A stretch of 64,000 bases of DNA, taken from contig WGMX01000014.1 of NCBI GenBank assembly GCA_016124855.1, forward strand, positions 221,534 to 285,533, in the 5' to 3' direction. Source of the DNA: Anaerolineaceae bacterium (lineage in GTDB: Bacteria > Chloroflexota > Anaerolineae > Aggregatilineales > Phototrophicaceae). Position 1 is the stretch's first letter. Each line of letters begins with the position of its first letter. Under the pieces are notes generated by a model. The model made no database searches. It was not told where the DNA came from and worked only from the letters and a program-made list of their open reading frames with translations. The position numbers and the translations under genes are program-made. Shown piece by piece: positions 57,643 to 64,000 of the stretch.

Positions 57643-60633
57643 TCAACTCAGCGCAAGCGCGATCGCTTGTTCGGTCGTCAACGTCGTTCCTTTGTCCCAT
57701 TCCAATTCAAATACGACATCGCCAAGCCAAGTTCGCAGCCTAGTTAACACGGCCTGTTGATTTATCTGCTCTACTCGCTCGAGAGGTGCACCAATACGAA
57801 TCCGCAAGGTTTCGGCAGCCGCCAATAGTTCAACAGCTTGTTCATAGCGCTCTTCTATTTCGTTGAGCTGGGCAAGTTGTTCGAATGAGTAGGCGTATCC
57901 TCGTTGAAGACCTAATTCGCGGCGAATACGTAGTGATTCGCAGGTTACTTCCCTTGCCTTAGCATATTCACCCATCTCCAGAGCAACACATCCCATATTA
58001 TGTGTGGCTAAAGCTACGCCACGCTGGTATCCTATTGATTGGTATAAATCTCGGCATTCGAGCAATGCTCGTCTCGCTGCCACGAAGTCATGTATCTCCA
58101 GCAAATCTGCCCCGAGAAAGTTAAGAACAGTTGCGAGTTCAAACGGACGAGCTAATTTTCGCCAAAGCGCAACACTTTGAAGTTCATACTGAATTGCTGC
58201 CTCACTTTCACCTGTCGTATACCATATATTTATCGCCAGCAACTGTTTGCCTTTCGCCATCCCCGCTGTATACGACATTTGCTCCGCCATCTGTAGCGCT
58301 TCTTCGATCTGCTTTTGCAAAAGTATGAGATGGCCGGCGTGTCGAGACAGATCACAATGCATCAACCGAGCATCTACTATCCCCCGCTGATCGCCAAGTT
58401 CATAAAACACCTGCTGCGCTTGCCGGGCACACCGCAACCCGTAGTCGAAATCGGAGATTGCGGAGGACAGGTCAGCTGCAGCCAGCAAAGCATGTCCCCG
58501 CTGGAGCGAAACCGTTGTCTGGGTTTCTTCCAATGCGCGTTCGAGCCATCGACGCCCTTCTTGGAAAAACCCGCTCAGTTCCCAGAAATTCAGATTCGTG
58601 CCCAACTGCGCGACCAATGTAAGGGCTTGCTCGTGATCGTTAGCAAGCAGCCATTCAAACGCGCGTTGTAGGTTATCGTGGTCATCCTGTATAGCCTGCA
58701 GTCGTTCAGGCAGCGTCTGCCCGGCACGATTCTCTGCCGCGAGGGAGACGAACTGCGCATAGTAGTGAGCATGTCGTTCCAGCGCATCCGCCTCCTGAGT
58801 GCTGCCGCGCAAATGCTCTTGGGCAAATTGGCGGATGGTCTCGTGCATGCTGTAACGCTGGTGTTTGACATCATTTCCAAAGACTACCAGCGAGTGGTCA
58901 ACCAGCTCGGCGAGCAGCTCGGCGCACGGTTCACCCGGTTCGCCGATCGCCTCGGCGGCTTCCAATGTCCAACCACCGGCAAAGACCGCTAATCGGCGCA
59001 GTACCGAGCGTTGCTGGGCGCTCAAAAGTCCGTAGGACCAGTCAATTAGTGTGTGCAGTGTGCGCTGGCGTGACACTGCCCCAGCAGACCGCTTATTCAG
59101 CCAGACGAAGCGGTGGCTCAGACGTTCAGCGATGGCTTCGACGGGCAGCGCACGGGCTTGCGCGGCGGCAATTTCAATTGCCAGAGGAATACCGTCGAGC
59201 TGCTGGCAGATTCGAACAATTGACTGAACATTCGCGTCGGTCAGCATGAAAGAGAGCAACGATTGCGCAGCCCGGTCGGCGAACAGTTGAACCGAATCAT
59301 ATGTCATCGACTCAGCGACCGTGAGCCGTTCCACGCCATTGATTTTGGGCGTGGCAAATGGTTCCAGCCGTACCACCTGCTCTTCTGCAAGGTGAAGTGG
59401 AATACGGCTCGTCGCCAGTACAGTCAGTCCCGCAGCCTCGCGGCAGAGCGTTTGGACGAGACGCGCGCAACCTTTCACCAGATGTTCACAGTTATCCAGC
59501 ATCAAAAGTAGAGTCTTGTCGCGCAGGTACTCTGCTATTACGCTCGTTGATGAGCGACCGAGGTTTGTCGGCAAACGCAAGGCTGCTGCAATCGCATCAT
59601 CGATCCCATTTCCATCAGCGACACCCGCTAATTCAACGAAACAGATCTCCTGAGCGAAAACGCCTTCCATGCGGCGGGCTACCTCGGTCGCCAGCCGTGT
59701 CTTGCCGACACCACCGGGTCCTATCAAGCTCACCAGCCTGACGGTTCGGCGCGATAGAAGATCGACTAATCGCGCTGCTTCTTGCTGACGTCCCAGAAAG
59801 CGCGTCAGAATGGGCGGCAGATTGTTTTCAATTCCGTGCGGCACAACCGGTGCAAGAGCGCGGATCTGTTCTGCAAGGGTCACGGTTTCCGCTGACGGAG
59901 ACACGCCAAGCTCAGTAGCCAGTATGCGGCGACACGCTTCATAAACATCAAGTGCGGCACTGCGCCGATCCGCCCGCGCCAGCACGCGCATCAATTGACG
60001 GTAAGCGGATTCGCTCAGCGGTTCATATTCGAGCAGACGACGCACGGCGTGTTCAGCTTCCGCCAGTTGCCCGCTACGTTCGTGAAACGCGGCCAGTTGT
60101 TCCAGTACCCATGTCACTTGCTCATGCCAGCGTTGGCGCTGTGTGCGCAGCCATTCTTCAAACTCCAAACAATTCGCCAGCGAAAATTCGGCCAGAAAAT
60201 CGCCGCGTATCAGAGCAAGTGCCTCGTTTAACCGATTAGCACATTCCGAGCAATCCTGTAGTTCCGAATGCGGATGAAGGTGGCAGGCTTCGATCAGTGC
60301 GCAAAAGCCCGTAATATCCTGTTCGTGATCGCTCAGTGGATTGAAACGCAGAGTAAGCCGGTCGCCAATCAGATATGGCTGCTCATCGGCAGGGTTCGTT
60401 CCCAGAGCTTTCTGAAGTTGCGCCCAAGTCACGCGGAGATTATTTTGAGCCGCAGCAGTCGGCATTTCGGGCCACAACAAACCTAGTAGGAATTCACGGC
60501 TATGTGCGTGATCCGACTCGATTAGAAGATAGGCCAGCAACCCGATTACCTTGCGGTTGGTGAGGGTGATCGCTCCCAACCGGCGATGCTGAATCTGCAA
60601 TTGACCCAGTAAAGAAAAAACTAATTCCGCCAA
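57643..60633 (-). CDS. BTAD/NB-ARC/TPR transcriptional regulator (SARP/AfsR-like)
   Basis: 996 aa. Residues about 5-90 are an OmpR-like winged helix (LTNRKVIGLLAYLLIESDHA, SREFLLGLLWPEM, AAAQNNLRVTWAQLQKALG). About 100-260 is a BTAD domain (EWLRTQRQRWHEQVTWVLEQ, RRLLEYEPLSESAYRQLMRV). About 285-560 is an NB-ARC NTPase with Walker A LIGPGGVGKTRLA and LLMLDNCEHLV as Walker B. TPR-like repeats fill the rest. Such proteins activate neighbouring operons on ATP-driven assembly. It is divergent from the ABM gene at 60841. Confidence 0.92.
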   Translation of the reverse strand: MAELVFSLLGQLQIQHRRLGAITLTNRKVIGLLAYLLIESDHAHSREFLLGLLWPEMPTAAAQNNLRVTWAQLQKALGTNPADEQPYLIGDRLTLRFNPLSDHEQDITGFCALIEACHLHPHSELQDCSECANRLNEALALIRGDFLAEFSLANCLEFEEWLRTQRQRWHEQVTWVLEQLAAFHERSGQLAEAEHAVRRLLEYEPLSESAYRQLMRVLARADRRSAALDVYEACRRILATELGVSPSAETVTLAEQIRALAPVVPHGIENNLPPILTRFLGRQQEAARLVDLLSRRTVRLVSLIGPGGVGKTRLATEVARRMEGVFAQEICFVELAGVADGNGIDDAIAAALRLPTNLGRSSTSVIAEYLRDKTLLLMLDNCEHLVKGCARLVQTLCREAAGLTVLATSRIPLHLAEEQVVRLEPFATPKINGVERLTVAESMTYDSVQLFADRAAQSLLSFMLTDANVQSIVRICQQLDGIPLAIEIAAAQARALPVEAIAERLSHRFVWLNKRSAGAVSRQRTLHTLIDWSYGLLSAQQRSVLRRLAVFAGGWTLEAAEAIGEPGEPCAELLAELVDHSLVVFGNDVKHQRYSMHETIRQFAQEHLRGSTQEADALERHAHYYAQFVSLAAENRAGQTLPERLQAIQDDHDNLQRAFEWLLANDHEQALTLVAQLGTNLNFWELSGFFQEGRRWLERALEETQTTVSLQRGHALLAAADLSSAISDFDYGLRCARQAQQVFYELGDQRGIVDARLMHCDLSRHAGHLILLQKQIEEALQMAEQMSYTAGMAKGKQLLAINIWYTTGESEAAIQYELQSVALWRKLARPFELATVLNFLGADLLEIHDFVAARRALLECRDLYQSIGYQRGVALATHNMGCVALEMGEYAKAREVTCESLRIRRELGLQRGYAYSFEQLAQLNEIEERYEQAVELLAAAETLRIRIGAPLERVEQINQQAVLTRLRTWLGDVVFELEWDKGTTLTTEQAIALALS

Positions 60634-60840
60634 AGTCGTCCCAGATAATGATGGATTAATGGAGTCTCCCTACTGTATTGAATATAGCACACCGAACAAA
60701 AAAGTGGTTTTTGGATAAGGGTCATCATCGGACTTCTGACAGGTACTTGGCATCCAAATTCCTTGATAATCCTTGAAAAGCCAGCTTTGTGATCGCCGTG
60801 CGAATCAATTTAGTAATCCAGATTAAAAGGAGAGAACGCA

Positions 60841-61134
60841 ATGACAATTAAAGTGATCGTCGAATTACAGGCCAAACCGGGCAAGCGGACTGAACTGAAA
60901 AATTTGCTCGAAAGCGTTGCGGCAACGCTTGGGCCAAGTGAACCGGGCTATCTAGGCAGCACACAGTATGCAGTACTCGACAACCCCGACATCGTTGTCG
61001 AGATTGCCGATTGGGAATCGGCCGAGGTGCGGGCTACGGCCATGCAGAAGGCAATGTCTAGCGGTGCATATGCCCCTCTCAGCGAGCTGTTAGCCGCGCC
61101 ATTCCGGGCAACAGTCATCAGTCAATTATCCTGA
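60841..61134 (+). CDS. ABM-domain (antibiotic biosynthesis monooxygenase-like) protein
   Basis: 97 aa dimeric alpha+beta barrel protein: IKVIVELQAKPGKRTELKNL, then EPGYLGSTQYAVLDNPDIVV and EIADWESAEVRATAMQKA. The ABM family includes quinol monooxygenases (YgiN-like) and haem-degrading enzymes; the substrate is unknown. Ribosome binding site AAAGGAGAG precedes ATG 60841. Divergent from the BTAD regulator, which probably controls it. Confidence 0.85.
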   Translation: MTIKVIVELQAKPGKRTELKNLLESVAATLGPSEPGYLGSTQYAVLDNPDIVVEIADWESAEVRATAMQKAMSSGAYAPLSELLAAPFRATVISQLS

Positions 61135-61209
61135 ATTGTTTACATTCTAATGAGTAATGACATTGAGTGCTACTCGCACGGTACCGTATTAGAAATAAGG
61201 AGAAATTTC

Positions 61210-61710
61210 ATGTCAACTATTACTAGCCAGTCGATTGATACCCGTAAGTCATCTCTACGTTCTATTTTTCTTGGAGGGATATTCATCTTTATAGCCCAAT
61301 TAGTAATCCAGTCATGGATAGTTGCTACTGTTCTTCAACAGAACCCGTTTTTAGCCGTACTCCAATATATGGCTAGTGGCGCGGTAGGCGTCTCCGCATT
61401 TGAAGGCGGAACTGGTACCGCACTACTTGGAATATTCTTTCACCTGATCATATCTTTTGTGATTTCTGTCATTTTTGTCGTGAGTGCCGACCGAATTCCG
61501 CTCGTGCGACGTTACATGATCCCTACCGCTCTCCTATATGGGTTTGGTGTTTGGATTGTAATGCACTTAATCGTAGTGCCTCTCAGCGCTGCGCCGCCGC
61601 TGCCGCCTCCAGCTGTACCCTATCTCATCGAAGAAATTATTGAACACATCCTGTTCGTTGGATTGCTATTGGGAATACTCGTTCGGCGCAATGGCACTAT
61701 CAATCAATAA
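61210..61710 (+). CDS. Four-helix membrane protein
   Basis: 166 aa from ATG 61210, preceded by AAGGAGA. Hydrophobic segments at about residues 18-40, 58-75 (Gly/Ala-rich: VLQYMASGAVGVSAF), 75-97 (LLGIFFHLIISFVISVIFVV) and 105-165 in two parts (LLYGFGVWIVMHLIVVPLSA, IIEHILFVGLLLGILV). A Pro-rich loop (APPLPPPAVP) lies before the last helix. It resembles the uncharacterised YagU/DUF1440-like membrane proteins only in layout. Follows the ABM gene by 75 bases. Confidence 0.68.
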   Translation: MSTITSQSIDTRKSSLRSIFLGGIFIFIAQLVIQSWIVATVLQQNPFLAVLQYMASGAVGVSAFEGGTGTALLGIFFHLIISFVISVIFVVSADRIPLVRRYMIPTALLYGFGVWIVMHLIVVPLSAAPPLPPPAVPYLIEEIIEHILFVGLLLGILVRRNGTINQ

Positions 61711-62013
61711 GACTCGGGCAGAATTCGCTTCAAAATAGGGCAAACTGTAGTTTGGTTTACCCTCAGTATTTTGGGGTAAGGGTCGAGCCAAGAAAGTGCT
61801 GGTGATTGCAAAGTACGTGATGCCTGCGGTTTTGACGCGCTGAAAGGTCTGTGAGCTTTCCCTACAGAATGCGTCATTGTTATGTGTGCCACAAGGTGTC
61901 GCCACGTACCATGACCACTACCCCACATATTTTGGTTTTGTTCGATGTGACTGGTCGCCACAACCAGCGCGGTACTTAAAATTTCGTGGCATCATCTAGG
62001 GAGGAGTTTGGAA

Positions 62014-63051
62014 ATGAATCAATCAGTAAAGCAACGGTTATTGAAGTTAGGGTCTGTGGTTGTATTGGGTGTCGGCGTTTTCGCCGCTGGTATCCTTAAC
62101 CGCCCCTCACGCGCATTGGCTCAAGAAGCCTCCCACAACACCTACATGGTGCAGGCAGGTGGCTTTGGCGAAGCCAATGTTGAAGTACTTGCTTTTTCTC
62201 CATCGTATCTCAAGGTTCATCGTGGCGACACCGTCATGTGGCATGTCACCAGCTTCCACAATATGCGCTTTGGTGAGAATGAAGAACCGTTTATTATCGT
62301 CGAACAAATCGACGGCAAGCCCACGCCCATTGGCAATCCAAAGGTTTTCTTCCCGACACAGGAAAGTGGTTCCGCCTACAAGGGTGGTGACGCCAACAGT
62401 GGGCTGCCATCAGTGGATGCATTGAAGGGTACCTACTCTCTTATTATGGATCTTGAACCCGGCGTCTACAGCTATCGCTGTGATATTCACCCCGGTATGA
62501 CCGGTGTCATTGAGGTCGTGGCTGACAGCGAAACCATTCCCGCCCCAACCGAAGTGGCTGCTGCTGCTGACAAAGAATTGGACGACCAAATCGATCCCGC
62601 CATCGGTGCTTACTTTGGTATGGTCACCACCGCACCAAAGGAAGCCAAGGATGGTGTCTTTACCATCGGTGTCGGTACAGGTGGCACAGGCCGCGCTTCG
62701 TCCCTGAACTTCAGCACGCCTTTGGCTGTCATTAAGGCTGGCGAAAAGGTTCAATGGGTCGTTCCTGCTGACAGTCCAACTGGCCATTTCGTTAACTCGG
62801 CTGACTACGATCCAGTCAAAACCGCCGACATCATCCCGCAGACCAATCCGAATGGCCTGCCCACATTGCTGGCTGGCCCCGGCTTCGTAGGGACAACGGA
62901 TGATGGCGCGACTGTTGCCTCTGGCGAGAGTTTCAACAGTGCAACGCTTTTCCCCGGTCAATCCTTCACCCTGACCTTCAAGAATCCCGGTGTGTATGCC
63001 TACATCTGCCACGTCCATCCCGGTATGAGTGGTGTGATCATCGTTCAGTAA
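62014..63051 (+). CDS. Secreted two-domain cupredoxin (plastocyanin-like)
   Basis: 345 aa from ATG 62014 with GGGAGGAG seven bases upstream. Signal peptide about residues 1-33 (VVLGVGVFAAGILNRPSRALA). Domain 1 (about 40-165) has the blue-copper ligands in SFHNMRF and YRCDIHPGM (Cys-X2-His-X2-Met), and domain 2 (about 200-345) in TGHFVNS and YICHVHPGM. Each domain should bind one type 1 copper and pass electrons outside the cell. A cytochrome c gene follows, so the two may be redox partners. Confidence 0.92.
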   Translation: MNQSVKQRLLKLGSVVVLGVGVFAAGILNRPSRALAQEASHNTYMVQAGGFGEANVEVLAFSPSYLKVHRGDTVMWHVTSFHNMRFGENEEPFIIVEQIDGKPTPIGNPKVFFPTQESGSAYKGGDANSGLPSVDALKGTYSLIMDLEPGVYSYRCDIHPGMTGVIEVVADSETIPAPTEVAAAADKELDDQIDPAIGAYFGMVTTAPKEAKDGVFTIGVGTGGTGRASSLNFSTPLAVIKAGEKVQWVVPADSPTGHFVNSADYDPVKTADIIPQTNPNGLPTLLAGPGFVGTTDDGATVASGESFNSATLFPGQSFTLTFKNPGVYAYICHVHPGMSGVIIVQ

Positions 63052-63164
63052 CAAATCAACTTATAGGGGCGGAGCAATACCGCCCCTCATTCACCCAATA
63101 TACGTTTAAAGATCGCTCTTAACCATCTCTGACAGATGAAGTCGTTGTGAAGGATTGCCAAATC

Positions 63165-63623
63165 ATGCATATGGTATCCAAGCCTAATAATAACCAATCG
63201 TCTCTCCTAATACCCGGCATTATCACCTCAAGCATGGCAACCCTACTCTTTATCTTGTTACTGACACAAATTCACCCACTGAATGTTACCAAATCGACCG
63301 CGCTCAACCCTTTGGCTGTCAAAGCCGGCAGGACAACCTTCATGATGACCTGCGCCGCCTGTCACAGCTCGAAAGCGACGGGGATCAAAGGTTTAGGCAA
63401 ACCGCTGATTGGTAGCGCGTTCTTCAACAGCCATTCCGACGCCGAACTATTGAAGTTCTTGAAAACAGGTCGCCCAGTAACTGACCCTCTCAACACAACC
63501 GGTGTGATGATGCCTGCGCGGGGTGGCCGTCCATCCCTGAACGACACTGATCTTGCCAATGTCATTACTTACATTCGCAGCCTTCTTTACAGATGTCATG
63601 AGACTGAACCTTACCGCAGATGA
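63165..63623 (+). CDS. Membrane-anchored cytochrome c (3' end altered)
   Basis: 152 aa from ATG 63165 (ATG 63171 or GTG 63147 also possible). A membrane anchor at about residues 15-40 (IPGIITSSMATLLFILLL) precedes a cytochrome c domain with haem motif CAACH and axial Met in GVMMPARGG. The natural C-terminus of such domains is near YIRSL; here the frame continues 13 residues (LYRCHETEPYRR) into sequence that belongs, in another frame, to a MalT-like regulator. The gene is therefore fused to foreign sequence at about 63575-63585. Confidence 0.82.
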   Translation: MHMVSKPNNNQSSLLIPGIITSSMATLLFILLLTQIHPLNVTKSTALNPLAVKAGRTTFMMTCAACHSSKATGIKGLGKPLIGSAFFNSHSDAELLKFLKTGRPVTDPLNTTGVMMPARGGRPSLNDTDLANVITYIRSLLYRCHETEPYRR

Positions 63624-64000
63624 AGTAACAGCGCTCGATACTCGGGTTGAAGGTTGGATTGCCGGACTACAACTGGCGGGTTTGGCATTGCAAGGGAAAA
63701 GCAATCCAGCGGAGTTCATCACTACATTCGCAGGCGATCACCACTATGTCTTGGATTATCTGGGGGATGAAATCCTTGACCGCCTGCCGGAAGCGATACA
63801 GCAGTTTTTGCTCCAAACCAGTATCCTTGAACGTCTAAATGCTGATCTCTGTGATACGATTACTTCTACTGTAGAAAGCCAATCTGTACTAGAGCATCTG
63901 GAGAGGCATCACTTCTTCGTCGTCCCGCTGGATGATAAACGCCAGTGGTATCGCTATCACCGCCTGTTTGCTGATTTCTTGCATCACCGTCTAAGGCTGA
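63583..64000 (+). pseudogene. MalT-like LuxR regulator, 5'-truncated, runs off the window
   Basis: Open frame from about 63583 to the window end reading FFTDVMRLNLTADEVTALDT, RVEGWIAGLQLAGLALQG, HHYVLDYLGDEILDRLPEAI, QQFLLQTSILERLNADLC and WYRYHRLFADFLHHRLRL. These are the post-NTPase motifs of large MalT-type ATP-dependent regulators. The NTPase part that should precede it is missing; instead the cytochrome c gene lies upstream. ATG 63598 could restart translation but would give a protein without an ATPase. Its 3' part lies outside the window. Confidence 0.82.

Overview
The window looks like a chromosomal segment of a Chloroflexota bacterium, probably an Anaerolineae-type lineage. I infer this from the mix of secreted TPR-CHAT proteins, a BTAD/NB-ARC/TPR regulator, a MalT-like LuxR regulator and a compact microcompartment locus. 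No rRNA or ribosomal marker is present to confirm it, and the phylum call rests on recollection of family distributions.

Region 1 (1-9.7 kb, all + strand) is a bacterial microcompartment (BMC) operon. It carries two type I signal peptidases, a YgiT-type zinc protein, two tandem-BMC shell proteins, a EutN/CcmL vertex protein, a response regulator, a response regulator-nucleotide cyclase, a histidine kinase, a CoA-acylating aldehyde dehydrogenase with a probable encapsulation helix, a D-galactonate dehydratase, a methyltransferase and a FucA-type class II aldolase. Many genes overlap or abut. The simplest reading is a metabolosome in which a sugar acid is dehydrated, the 2-keto-3-deoxy acid is cleaved, and the resulting aldehyde is oxidised inside a shell, with a signalling module in the same operon.

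Region 2 (9.8-28.6 kb) is an integrated element of about 18.8 kb. It starts inside a tRNA-Glu gene and is bounded by a 19-bp direct repeat of the tRNA T-arm. It encodes a large serine recombinase whose 3' end lies in the tRNA, a four-gene operon with three paralogous zinc-tailed small proteins, a PP-loop protein, a block of tail-fibre/surface-like proteins (collagen repeats, DUF4082), a phage-like repressor switch with three operator-like sites, a replication-initiation-like gene set, a primase plus helicase pair, large dyad repeats, and a strong promoter driving a short structured non-coding transcript. No capsid, portal or terminase gene was seen.

Region 3 (28.9-46.2 kb) holds four large secreted or membrane-anchored proteins with C-terminal CHAT (caspase-like) domains and TPR arrays, plus two accessory TPR-like proteins. 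All four CHAT domains keep the His and Cys dyad.

Region 4 (46.6-64 kb) is ordinary accessory metabolism and regulation: an AraC regulator divergent from an SDR, two more SDRs (one frameshifted), a cyclophilin-like protein, an LLM oxidoreductase, a GH78-type rhamnosidase, a CocE/NonD hydrolase, a small-protein/HNH pair (HNH frameshifted), a BTAD-family regulator, an ABM monooxygenase, a membrane protein, a two-domain cupredoxin and a cytochrome c. The cytochrome gene runs directly into a 5'-truncated MalT-like regulator at the right edge. Two copies of a small HTH gene (46.6 and 57.2 kb) share an upstream repeat that also occurs at the right end of the integrated element.
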